Position numbers and translations under genes: made by a program. Positions 8,400-16,464 of a stretch of DNA of 64,000 nucleotides are shown in pieces. The DNA is from Bailinhaonella thermotolerans (GTDB taxonomy: Bacteria; Actinomycetota; Actinomycetes; Streptosporangiales; Streptosporangiaceae): NCBI RefSeq assembly GCF_003594875.1, contig NZ_QZEY01000005.1, forward strand, positions 62,001-126,000. The letters run 5' to 3'. The notes below the pieces were generated by a model. That model saw nothing but the letters and a program-made list of their open reading frames with translations, made no database searches and had not been told where the DNA came from. Within the stretch, counting starts at the first letter, position 1. Each line of letters begins with the position of its first letter.

Positions 8400-8527
8400 G
8401 CCTGACCTGCTCCGTTTACTCACGCTGAAGGTGATCTTGCAGGATTCACCGTTGTTGTGGATGTTCACCGTACTTGATCCTCGAATCGCATGAATCGCCC
8501 CGAATCGTTCATTCGATGGAGCAAGTG
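8400..8527. promoter_or_regulatory. Shared LysR/monooxygenase control region with GAATCG repeats
   Basis: Three direct GAATCG copies (8483-8488, 8492-8497, 8502-8507), spaced nine and ten bases start to start, followed by the inverted form CATTCG at 8510-8515. Phased repeats of this kind between a divergent LysR gene and its target are a likely binding site. Confidence 0.5.
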
Positions 8528-9730
8528 ATGGACGTCCTCATTTCCGGCGCCGGCGTGGCCGGGACCGCTCTGGCGTACTGGCTGCGCCACCACGATTTCA
8601 CTCCTACCGTGGTGGAGCGGGCCGCGCGGGTGCGTGCGGGCGGGGGCGTGATGGGTTTGCGCGGCGAGGCCCTGGACGTGCTGGACCGCATGGCCCTGCT
8701 GGAGCGGGTCGAAGCGCTGAACCCGCTCATGGGCGGGGCGGCGAAGGCGGACGGTGGCGCCGCCCCGCCCGCGGTGGTCTTCGCGGGCGACCCGCGGATC
8801 CTCAGGGCGGACCTGATCGGCCTGCTGCACGAGGCCACCCGCCAGGAGGTCGAGTACGTCCTCGGCGACTCGATCGCCACGCTGGAGCAGGACGCCGACG
8901 GTGTGCGGGTCACCTTCGAACGCGGCCGGCCGCGCCGCTTCGACCTGGTGGCCGGCGCCGACGGGCTCCACTCTCACACCCGCTCGCTGGTCTTCGGGCC
9001 GCCCGAGCGGTTCGTCCGGCACCTGGGCATCTACACCGCGACCTTCAGCCTGCCCGGCCACCTCGGCCTGTCCGGCCACCTCGGCCTGCCCGGCCACCTC
9101 GGCCTGCCCGGCCACCTCGGCCTGTCCGGCATCAGCCGGCTCCCCAGCATGCCGGGCAAGGCGGCCGTCATTCTCGGCATTCGCGACGACGCCGAGGCCC
9201 GCGCGGAGCTGTACTTCACCTCCTGCCCGCTGGCCTATGACCGTGACGACGTCGCGCAGTGCAAGCGCATCGTGGCCGGGCGGTTCGCCGGCGAAGGCGG
9301 GCCGATCCCGCGCCTGCTGCGGGAGATGAGCAGGGCGCAGGACTTCTTCTTCGACGTCAACGCCCAGGTGGAGATGGACCGCTGGTCCTCGGGCCGGGTG
9401 GTGCTGCTCGGGGACGCCGGATTCGGCGCGGCGCCGACCTCGGGCCAGAGCGCTTCCCAGGCGCTCATCGGCGCTTACATCCTGGCCGGCGAGCTGGCCC
9501 TCGCCGGCGGCGAGCACACAACGGCGTTCGCCGCCTACGAGCGGGAGATGCGCGGCTTCGTCGCCGAGCATCAGCAGATGGGACGCGAAGGGGCCGACCG
9601 GATCTTCCTGGGCATCCCCTTCCGGGAGGCGCCGGACACGAACACCGCCGGCAGCCGGGAGACGGCCCACGCGCACCTGGTCAGGCTGAAGGACTACGCG
9701 CCCAGCTTCGCCGTACGGCGGCCACCGTAG
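8528..9730 (+). CDS. FAD-dependent aromatic-type monooxygenase
   Basis: A 400-residue protein. ATG 8528 has GGAG in ATGGAGCAAGTG just upstream, and the chain starts MDVLISGAGVAGTALAYWL, the GxGxxG dinucleotide-binding fold. The second FAD motif (VVLLGDAGFGAAPTSGQSAS) is near residue 295 and a DG motif (LVAGADGLHSHTR) near 145-155. These are the three signatures of class A flavin monooxygenases that hydroxylate or epoxidise small molecules with NAD(P)H and O2. A run of four six-residue repeats (GHLGLS/P) sits near residue 175-200. It is controlled in all likelihood by the divergent LysR gene. The substrate cannot be read from sequence. Confidence 0.85.
   Translation: MDVLISGAGVAGTALAYWLRHHDFTPTVVERAARVRAGGGVMGLRGEALDVLDRMALLERVEALNPLMGGAAKADGGAAPPAVVFAGDPRILRADLIGLLHEATRQEVEYVLGDSIATLEQDADGVRVTFERGRPRRFDLVAGADGLHSHTRSLVFGPPERFVRHLGIYTATFSLPGHLGLSGHLGLPGHLGLPGHLGLSGISRLPSMPGKAAVILGIRDDAEARAELYFTSCPLAYDRDDVAQCKRIVAGRFAGEGGPIPRLLREMSRAQDFFFDVNAQVEMDRWSSGRVVLLGDAGFGAAPTSGQSASQALIGAYILAGELALAGGEHTTAFAAYEREMRGFVAEHQQMGREGADRIFLGIPFREAPDTNTAGSRETAHAHLVRLKDYAPSFAVRRPP
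9053..9124 (+). repeat. Four tandem 18-bp units inside the monooxygenase gene
   Basis: Units at 9053-9070, 9071-9088, 9089-9106 and 9107-9124, each CCCGGCCACCTCGGCCTG with the first base sometimes T. Three units are identical. They add GHLGL(P/S) repeats in frame at a surface-loop position of the enzyme, a minisatellite-like expansion. Confidence 0.9.
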
Positions 9731-10053
9731 CCGACGGAGATCATGAAGGCTCGATCCCCGCCGGCGAGCACGGACGCCCGGCCCTCGCACGGGTGTCCTG
9801 GTCCCCGCTGACCAACCTGCGCGCCTGCCACCGACAGGGCAGGGCCGCGTCAGCGGCCGCGTCAGGACGGCAACGGCCCGCTATCAGGGCGGCCGGTGAT
9901 CGTGGATGCCATGAACGGTTCGGCAGTGGCGGCCTCGAGCCCGAGGACGATCTTCTCGGGCGACCCGGCCTGAGGCGTTCAGATACCCGCACTCCAGCGT
10001 CCGTGCGTTCACGTGACTTTTCGTACCGAATCTTTCTGAAGGAGCACACAGCC
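9731..10053. other. Intergenic stretch before the serine hydrolase pair
   Basis: No gene recognised. A hairpin with perfect 7-bp arms GCCCGAG/CTCGGGC lies at 9939-9961 and could end the monooxygenase transcript. The last ~50 bases are relatively AT-rich (CGTACCGAATCTTTC) and probably hold the promoter of the gene at 10054. Confidence 0.4.
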
Positions 10054-11562
10054 ATGTCGATCATCCTCTCCGAGCAGGACCAGCTCACGTTGCGGACCGC
10101 CGCCTGGGGCGCGGTGTCGCTGATGTCCGCGGCCGGTGCCGCCGGCTCGGCGCACAAGGCCGCCACCGAGGGGTCCATCGCCCTGACGTCCGCGACCGGC
10201 CTGGTCGGGCACGTGCTGGCCCAGGCGCCCAAGGGCGTGAAGTACGGCAGGAGCGTGGCCGAGCTGGCCGACCAGGTGCTGCCCGCGCTGGCGGAGTCCG
10301 CGAGCCTGCTCCAGGAGCGGGACCCGGCCGAGGCCGCGAACTTCCGCCGTACCGTCCTGGTCGCCGTCGAGGCGTCCGCCCGGGGCGAGGCCGGCCCGAC
10401 CATGACGGAGATGGCCCGCAAGATCACCGCGGCCCTCGACGCCGCCCCCGGGGGCGGCGCGCCGGCCGTCATGGGGGCCGGACAGGACCGTCCGGAGCTG
10501 GAGAAGATCCTCCAGGAGATGATCGACGCCGGTTTCGTCGGGGTGTCGCTGCGGGTGAACGACGAGCGCGGCGAGTGGGTCGGCACTGCCGGGGCGCGCG
10601 AGCTGGGTTCGCCGGAGCAGCCGCCGGCCGATGGCCGGTTCCGGGTCGGCAGCTCCACCAAGGCGTTCATCGCGACGCTGGTGCTGCAGTTGGTGGCCGA
10701 GGGCAGGATCGAGCTGGACAGCCCGGTGGCCGGCTGGCTGCCCGAGTTCGGCCTGGACGAGCGGATCACCGTACGGATGGTGCTGCAGCACACCAGCGGG
10801 ATCTTCAACTACACCGGCGAGTACTACGAGGACGGGACGTTCGCGCCGGGAATCGCGTGGTCGGGCAAGGAGTGGGTGGAGGGCCGCTTCCGCACCTACC
10901 GGCCCGATGAGCTGGTACGGCTGGCGCTGTCCAAGCCGGCGCGGTTCGAGCCGGGCACGGACTGGAGCTACTCCAACACCAACTACGTGCTGGCCAGGCT
11001 GCTGATCGAGCGGGTCACGGGCCGCCCGTTCGCCGAGGAACTGCAGCGGCTGATCCTGGGCCCGCTGGGGATGACGGGCACCGAGGCGCCGGGCACCTCG
11101 ACGGAGATCACCGGGCCGCACGCCCACGCCTACTACCGGTACGAGGACGGCGGCCGGGAGCACACGGTGGACGTCACCAGCCAGAACCCCTCATGGATCT
11201 CCGCCGGCGGCGACATGATCTCGACCACCCAGGACCTGCACACGTTCTTCTCCGCGCTGAACAGCGGCCGGCTGCTGCCCGCCGAACTGCTGACCGAGAT
11301 GCGCAAGCCCGACCCGAAGATCGGCTACGGCCTGGGCATCTTCGAGCAGGACCTGGGCGAGAACGGCGGCACCGTCTACCACCACAACGGCGGCATGGCC
11401 GGCTCGGCGGCGCTGATGTACAGCACGCCCGACGGCAGCAGGACGATGACGGCCTCGATGACGTACGTGGACGACGCCGGCCTGTCCCTGGCGGCGGCGT
11501 TCCAGCAGGCGACACAGCGGCTCATGGACGCGGTGTTCGGCGACGGCCGTACCACGAACTGA
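10054..11562 (+). CDS. Serine hydrolase (beta-lactamase / DD-peptidase fold) with an extra N-terminal domain
   Basis: A 502-residue protein; ATG 10054 follows GAAGGAG. Residues ~1-135 form a separate alanine-rich helical domain (MSIILSEQDQLTLRTAAWGA, VSLMSAAGAAGSAHK, TGLVGHVLAQAPKGVKYG) that I recall as a stand-alone small protein in actinomycetes, so the gene looks like a fusion. Residues ~145-500 are a class C beta-lactamase/DD-carboxypeptidase-type domain with the SxxK nucleophile S200-K203 (SSTK), the Y306-S-N motif and H444-N-G in place of KTG. No signal peptide is visible, so this copy seems cytoplasmic, unlike its paralogue just downstream. It is probably an esterase or peptidase on D-amino-acid or lactam-like substrates. 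Confidence 0.85.
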   Translation: MSIILSEQDQLTLRTAAWGAVSLMSAAGAAGSAHKAATEGSIALTSATGLVGHVLAQAPKGVKYGRSVAELADQVLPALAESASLLQERDPAEAANFRRTVLVAVEASARGEAGPTMTEMARKITAALDAAPGGGAPAVMGAGQDRPELEKILQEMIDAGFVGVSLRVNDERGEWVGTAGARELGSPEQPPADGRFRVGSSTKAFIATLVLQLVAEGRIELDSPVAGWLPEFGLDERITVRMVLQHTSGIFNYTGEYYEDGTFAPGIAWSGKEWVEGRFRTYRPDELVRLALSKPARFEPGTDWSYSNTNYVLARLLIERVTGRPFAEELQRLILGPLGMTGTEAPGTSTEITGPHAHAYYRYEDGGREHTVDVTSQNPSWISAGGDMISTTQDLHTFFSALNSGRLLPAELLTEMRKPDPKIGYGLGIFEQDLGENGGTVYHHNGGMAGSAALMYSTPDGSRTMTASMTYVDDAGLSLAAAFQQATQRLMDAVFGDGRTTN

Positions 11563-11590
11563 CAACAGCGACCCCGGAAACGAGGAAATC

Positions 11591-12778
11591 ATGAAGACGA
11601 CGATCAGCCGGCGCACGACCGTCGCAGCGCTCGCAACGGCGGCGCTGGCGGTGACCGCCACCCCTGCCACGGCCACTTCCACCGGGCCGGATCGCCCGGA
11701 GCTGCGCAAGGCGATGAACGCCTTCGTCGACGCCGGTTTCACCGGGATCCAGCTACGCGTACGCGATCGGCAGGGCGACTGGGCCGCCAGCGCCGGGGTG
11801 CGCAAACTGGGATTATCCGCCAAACCCCCGACCAACGGGAGCTTCTGGACGGGCAGCATCATCAAGACCTTCACCGCGACCATGATTCTGCAACTGGTGG
11901 CGGAGGGCAGGATCGCGCTGGACCGCCCCGCCGCCGACTATCTGCCCGGCTACGGGCTGGACGAGCGGATCACCGTACGCATGCTGCTGCGGCACACCAG
12001 CGGGCTCTTCAACTACACCGGCGAGTACAAGCCCGACGGGACCATGGACGAGCCGGGCGTCCCCGCCAACGGGGACGCGTGGGTGCCCTACCGGTTCAAG
12101 AGCTACAAGCCCGAGGAGCTGGTACGGCTGGCGCTGTCCAAGAAGCCGCGCTTCGAACCCGGGACGCAGTGGAGCTACTCCAACACCAACTACACGGTGG
12201 CGCTGCTGATGATCGAGAAGGTCACCGGTCGCTCCTACGCCACCGAGCTGAAGCGGCGCATCACCGGCCCGCTCGGACTGCGGGACACCCTCGCGGCGGG
12301 CGACCGCACGAGGACACTCCCCGGGCCGCACGCCCACGGCTACTACCAGTACCAGGGCAAGGTGATCGACCTCTCCCGCCAGAACCTGTCCCTGCTGACC
12401 GGCGCCGGCGACCTGATCTCCACCACGCAGGACCTGACCACGTTCTTCTCCGCGCTGAACGGCGGCAGGCTGCTGCCCGCCGAACTGCTGACCGAGATGC
12501 GCACGGCGATCCCCACCCCGCTCCCCCAGCAGGGCTACGGCCTCGGCATCTGGGCCCAGGACCTGGGCCCCGGCTGCGGCACCGTCTACCAGCACAACGG
12601 CAGCCCACCGCACGGCTACGGGGCGCTGATGTACAGCTCGCCCGACGGCAGCAAGACCCTGACCGCCTCGGTGACCTGGGTGGATTCGGCCACCAGAGGT
12701 CCGGTGAAGGACTTCCTCGGGCTTGTGGACGCCCTCGTCAAGCAGGAGTTCTGCGACCCGCCGGCCGCCGCCGAATAG
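11591..12778 (+). CDS. Exported serine hydrolase (beta-lactamase / DD-peptidase fold), tandem paralogue
   Basis: A 395-residue protein, ATG 11591 with GAGGAA upstream. It starts with a signal peptide (MKTTISRRTTVAALATAALA, cleavage near TPATATS; the twin Arg suggests possible Tat export). The catalytic domain matches the second half of the preceding gene almost motif for motif: S89-I-I-K92, Y196-S-N and H335-N-G. The 28-base gap and close similarity show a tandem duplication followed by domain gain or loss. Likely role: D-alanyl-D-alanine carboxypeptidase-like or esterase activity outside the membrane. A strong hairpin 10 bases after the stop probably ends the operon. Confidence 0.87.
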   Translation: MKTTISRRTTVAALATAALAVTATPATATSTGPDRPELRKAMNAFVDAGFTGIQLRVRDRQGDWAASAGVRKLGLSAKPPTNGSFWTGSIIKTFTATMILQLVAEGRIALDRPAADYLPGYGLDERITVRMLLRHTSGLFNYTGEYKPDGTMDEPGVPANGDAWVPYRFKSYKPEELVRLALSKKPRFEPGTQWSYSNTNYTVALLMIEKVTGRSYATELKRRITGPLGLRDTLAAGDRTRTLPGPHAHGYYQYQGKVIDLSRQNLSLLTGAGDLISTTQDLTTFFSALNGGRLLPAELLTEMRTAIPTPLPQQGYGLGIWAQDLGPGCGTVYQHNGSPPHGYGALMYSSPDGSKTLTASVTWVDSATRGPVKDFLGLVDALVKQEFCDPPAAAE

Positions 12779-12787
12779 GCACGGCCG

Positions 12788-12822
12788 GACGCCCTCTGCG
12801 AAGCGAGCGACCGCAGAGCGTC
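12788..12822 (+). terminator. Hairpin terminator after the serine hydrolase pair
   Basis: The arms GACG-CC-CTCTGCG and CGCAGAG-CGTC pair around an 11-base loop (12801-12811), with a two-base bulge. There is no T-run, as is common in actinomycetes. Confidence 0.55.
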
Positions 12823-12897
12823 GCGGAAGGGGACGGCGGCCCGCCTCGCGACGACCTTGCGCCGGCACCGACAGACAGCCCGGCACCCACCGGCCCG

Positions 12898-13191
12898 TCA
12901 AGGCGCTGATCGTGCGGATGGTCCAGGGAACCGGGGGTGGCCCAAGTGGTACGGAGCAGCTCGGCGTGGAGCCGGCCGTCGAAGAACGCCGCCGCGATCC
13001 GGTGGGCGACGTGGGCGGCCGTCGCCGACTCGCCGCTGCCGCCGCCCCCCGGGGGGTAGAGGACGGTCATGTACAGGCCGCCCAGGCGTTCGTCGGCGGG
13101 TGGCGGCCAACAAGGGCGGCCGGCTCACATCGGCGCCGCACCGGTCCCAGAGGCCCGACGCCGCGGCGATTGCGCTGTTGAGGACGCTCAT
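12898..13191 (-). pseudogene. Small hypothetical gene with a frameshift
   Basis: ATG 13191 opens MSVLNSAIAAASGLWDRCGA followed by DVSRPPLLAA. At about 13095-13105 the natural reading moves to the next frame: ERLGGLYMTVLYPPGGGGSG, then ESATAAHVAHRIAAAFFDGR and LHAELLRTTWATPGSLDHPH. Both halves read like one protein of roughly 95 residues and neither frame alone does. The family is unknown, and the exact end is uncertain because the second frame stays open to 12738. It lies directly beside the CRISPR-like repeats, whose first copy starts 12 bases from its start codon. Confidence 0.35.
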
Positions 13192-13202
13192 GCTGCCTCA
13201 TT

Positions 13203-13312
13203 GTTGCGATCCTCACCGGTCTCGGAGGGCCGGTGCTGCAGTCCCGCGCCAGGCCCTTGTTGCCCTTGGACCCAAGGTTGCGATCCTCACCGGTCTCGGA
13301 GGGCCGGTGCTG
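13203..13312 (-). CRISPR. Minimal two-repeat CRISPR remnant
   Basis: Two identical 36-bp copies (13203-13238 and 13277-13312) begin GTTGCGATCCTCACCGG and end GGGCCGGTGCTG. They flank a unique 38-bp segment (13239-13276). Read on the minus strand each repeat ends in GAGGATCGCAAC, a 3' end typical of actinobacterial CRISPR repeats, and has an internal 6-bp hairpin CACCGG/CCGGTG. Repeat and spacer lengths fit. No cas gene and no third repeat are in the window, so this is an orphan or decayed array. Confidence 0.6.
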
Positions 13313-13769
13313 TGGTCTGCGATCAGGGAGAAGCGCACACCGTAAGGAGATCATGGCACTTCCATCGAAACACATGCGTCGATTGTCCGTTTTTCAGTTG
13401 GGCGTGCATGGCGTGTCCCGCGTCCACTTGGGGTTCCTAGATCACGTACTTCTCGGGATTCCTAGCCGGGTCCAGGTCGAGGCTCTCGACCATCGACCCA
13501 CAAAAGATCATGAGCCACCGGACATGCCCGCGATTAGCGACTGGGTATCAGCCCCAACAGACTCATGCTTCCCCAAGATCACCGGCTTGGCCTGCTCGCT
13601 TCACCAAACGGCCCCATCTCACGAGCGGCGGGTTCGCGTGGGCCGAGCACCGGGTTGCGGCCGCAACGGATCCTGATGCCTCCTGACGCGACTCAGGTAG
13701 CACCCCTGTGATCGTCGGCGATATCGGTTAGGGCGCCGGTTTCCCGTCGTCCCTCCCAGGAGGGGGCAG
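13313..13769. other. Gene-poor stretch upstream of the caspase gene
   Basis: A plus-strand frame 13353-13676 follows TAAGGAGATC, but its product (MALPSKHMRRLSVFQLGVHG...) has unusual composition and I do not call it. A minus-strand fragment ending in VESLDLDPARNPEKYVI (stop 13437-13439) reads like the tail of a lost gene. The GC content is lower than in flanking genes. The region may be debris from an earlier mobile or defence locus. Confidence 0.35.
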
Positions 13770-16394
13770 ATGGTGGACGAGAGGGTTCAACTGCGGTTAC
13801 AGGTGGTCGATCCCGCCGCGGACGCTCAGGAACTGGACGAGGTCACCTCCGGGCTCAGAGAGGAACTGCTCGATCTGGACGCGGTCGTCAGCGCCGCGGA
13901 GGGAGGAGAGAGCCCTCCGGGCGCCCGGGCGGTCCTGTCGTTCACGCTCGGGGGCCTGGTGATCGCGCTGGCCGGCACCGAACTGCTCGCCTCGATCGTG
14001 AACGGCGTGATCGCCTGGCTCAATCGCCACCAGCACCGTTCCGTCAAGCTGGACATCGACGGCGACGTTCTGGAACTGACCGGCATACCCTCCCAGGAGC
14101 AACGTCGACTCACCGAGGTCTGGCTGCGGCGCCGCGACCGGCCGGTCGCGCCCGCGCGGACCGGCCGGCGCCTGGCGCTGATCGTGGCCGGCGACGAGTT
14201 CCAGGACCCGGGACTGCGGCGGCTGCGCGCGCCGGCGCTGGACGCCGAGGCCCTGGCCAGGGTGCTGAGCGACGAAGCCATCGGCGGGTTCGACGTGCGC
14301 ACGATGCTCAACGAGCCCACGGCCGTCGTCAACGAGGCCGTGGAGGACTTCTTCGCCGACCGTGACCCCGACGACCTGCTGTTGCTGCATTTCTCCGGCC
14401 ACGGCGTCAAGGACGACAACGGAGAGCTGTACCTCGCCACGCCCAGCACCAAGCTCAACAGGCTCGCCGCCACCGGGGTGTCGGCGGAGTTCGTCAACCG
14501 GCAGATGAGCCGCAGCCGATGCCGGCGCATCGTCCTGCTACTGGACTGCTGCTATGCGGGCGCCTTCGCGCGCGGGGCGCTGCCCCGCGCGGGAGCGGCC
14601 GTCTACGTCGAGGAGCAGTTCGGCGGCCGTGGGAGGGTGGTCATCACGGCCTCCAACGCCCTGGAATACGCCTTCGACGGCACCGACCTGGCCGACGCGC
14701 AGGAGCCCGGGTCGCCGTCGGTGTTCACCCGCGCCCTGGTGGAGGGACTCAAGACCGGCGAGGCCGATCGTGACCAGGACGGCTACGTGGGCATCCATGA
14801 GCTGTACGACTACGTCTACGACCGGGTGCGGGCCATCACACCGAAGCAGACGCCGGGCAAGTGGACCTTCGACGTGCAGGGCGAACTGATCATCGCGCGG
14901 CGCAGCCGTCCCGTGGACCGGCCCGCGCCGCTGCCGAGCGAACTGCAGGAGGCCGTCGACCACCCGATCGCCAAGATCAGAGCGGGCGCGATCGACGAGC
15001 TGGAGCGGTTGCGGCACAGCAGGCACGCCGGGCTCGCGCTGGCGGCGCGGCTGGCGTTGGAGAGGCTGGCCCACGACGACAGCCGGTCGGTGTCCGCGGC
15101 GGCCGCCCGCGCGCTCGGCCGTTCCGCCGAAGGCGTCGAACGGACGGCCTCCTCCCCGCACCCGGCCGCGCCGCCCTCTCAAGCCACCGCGGCGACGTCC
15201 ACCACGCCGGGTGCCGCGAGTGACGACCGTACCCGGGGCGGGGCGAGTGACGACCGTACCCGGGGCGGGACGGGTGACGGCCGTAGCGCCCGGAGCACGT
15301 CGGGCCAGGGCCCTGCCTCGACGGCCGTATCGCCTGAGAGGGCGCCCGGCCGTGCGGCGATCGCGGGCGAAGGACGCGACACGGCCGACGGTGGCACCGA
15401 TGCGGCGCTCCCGGCCGTCACCTCTGTGAAGACCGGGGAGTCCCGGAGCGGATACCCCGTGGCAGGGGACGCAGCCCCCGGTACGGCGGGCAGGCGGTCG
15501 TGGCCGGCCCTGGCGTCGCGGGTTCCGGCGCTGCTGGCGGGGCTGCTCCTGATACTCAGCTCAGGAGGCCGCGAGCTGAATGTCGGCGAGCTCGCGGGAA
15601 TACTGGCCGAGCACATCCTTTGGCTCTGGTTCCTGACCGCGGCGGCCTTCGGGATCGCGCTGCTGCCCGAAGGCCGCTGGCGCGACGCCAGCCTCGGCGC
15701 GGGCGCGGGTCTGGCCGGGCTCCACCTGGGGATGCTCGCCTACCTCGACACGACCGGCTACAGCAGCCTGGTGAAGGGGATCTTCATCCTGGTGGCCGGC
15801 CTGGTGATCCTGCTGATCGCGTTCGTGGAGACGGCCCTGGCCCAGCCGGACGGCGGATGGTGGAAGGTCGCGGGCGGCGTCGGGAGCGCGCTCACGCTCG
15901 TCGCGATCGTCATCAACCAGCAGAACCCCCACGGTGTGAAGGACGATCCCTTCGAGGAACCGTCATGGCTGGCGGTGTTCACGGCCGTCGTACTCCTGAC
16001 CGGGTTCTTCGCCGGCCGCGTGCTCCGGGTGTGGCGGACGGAGCCGGCACGCGCGCCGCTGCTGCTGAGTGCTGCGGCCACGCTCCTGGTCCTGGTGGAC
16101 GTGTGCGTCTTCTATCCGCAGGCGAGCGGCTCGGATTATCCGCACGCCCCGCTGTACGCGCCCGCCCTGTTGGTGCTGCTGCTCATGACCGCCCAGGTGA
16201 TCGGTGACCGGCCGGAGCTGACGGCGGCGGTCCAGCTCGCCGTCATCGCGGGACTGGTGCACAACCTGGTGCAAGTCCAGACCTGGCCCGTGTTCGTGGG
16301 GGTGCTCTTCGCCGCCGCGGCGTGTGCCTGCGCGGCGGTGTACGTCACCGACGCGGGTACGGGCCCGTCAGGGACGGCGAGCGTCCTGCGATGA
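13770..16394 (+). CDS. EACC1-caspase-membrane conflict protein
   Basis: An 874-residue protein, ATG 13770 with GGAGGGGG upstream. Residues 1-~125 match EACC1 (effector-associated constant component 1): VQLRLQVVDPAADAQELDEV, a hydrophobic helix pair (GTELLASIVNGVIAWLNR) and DGDVLELTG. Residues ~130-375 are a caspase-like peptidase with His211 (FSGHG) and Cys261 (LLLDCCYAGAF), plus a D333-R-D-Q-D-G loop resembling an EF-hand. Short HEAT-like helices (~390-450), a low-complexity linker with two 27-bp repeats, and about nine or ten membrane helices (595-865) follow. In the Aravind group's surveys, EACC1 proteins mark NTP- or protease-based conflict systems in multicellular bacteria. Likely role: membrane-tethered protease that kills the cell on infection or damage. 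No dedicated partner gene is adjacent. Confidence 0.8.
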   Translation: MVDERVQLRLQVVDPAADAQELDEVTSGLREELLDLDAVVSAAEGGESPPGARAVLSFTLGGLVIALAGTELLASIVNGVIAWLNRHQHRSVKLDIDGDVLELTGIPSQEQRRLTEVWLRRRDRPVAPARTGRRLALIVAGDEFQDPGLRRLRAPALDAEALARVLSDEAIGGFDVRTMLNEPTAVVNEAVEDFFADRDPDDLLLLHFSGHGVKDDNGELYLATPSTKLNRLAATGVSAEFVNRQMSRSRCRRIVLLLDCCYAGAFARGALPRAGAAVYVEEQFGGRGRVVITASNALEYAFDGTDLADAQEPGSPSVFTRALVEGLKTGEADRDQDGYVGIHELYDYVYDRVRAITPKQTPGKWTFDVQGELIIARRSRPVDRPAPLPSELQEAVDHPIAKIRAGAIDELERLRHSRHAGLALAARLALERLAHDDSRSVSAAAARALGRSAEGVERTASSPHPAAPPSQATAATSTTPGAASDDRTRGGASDDRTRGGTGDGRSARSTSGQGPASTAVSPERAPGRAAIAGEGRDTADGGTDAALPAVTSVKTGESRSGYPVAGDAAPGTAGRRSWPALASRVPALLAGLLLILSSGGRELNVGELAGILAEHILWLWFLTAAAFGIALLPEGRWRDASLGAGAGLAGLHLGMLAYLDTTGYSSLVKGIFILVAGLVILLIAFVETALAQPDGGWWKVAGGVGSALTLVAIVINQQNPHGVKDDPFEEPSWLAVFTAVVLLTGFFAGRVLRVWRTEPARAPLLLSAAATLLVLVDVCVFYPQASGSDYPHAPLYAPALLVLLLMTAQVIGDRPELTAAVQLAVIAGLVHNLVQVQTWPVFVGVLFAAAACACAAVYVTDAGTGPSGTASVLR
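15216..15269 (+). repeat. Two perfect 27-bp tandem units in the caspase linker
   Basis: Units 15216-15242 and 15243-15269 both read GCGAGTGACGACCGTACCCG plus GGGCGGG and encode ASDDRTRGG. A third diverged copy follows. They lengthen the disordered linker between peptidase and membrane region. Confidence 0.85.
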
Positions 16395-16464
16395 GCTCCG
16401 CAGGCCCGCCGGTGGTCACGCCTCCCCCGACGCGGTGACGGGACCCCTCGCCTCAGGCGTACGG

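Noticed and set aside
9259-10053. Long upstream extension of the first serine hydrolase
   Set aside because: The extra 265 codons are a shadow of the monooxygenase gene and of the gap; ATG 10054 has a strong ribosome binding site.
13353-13676. 107-aa frame with AAGGAG before its ATG
   Set aside because: The spacing is too short and the composition unlike a protein; it overlaps a minus-strand fragment that reads better.
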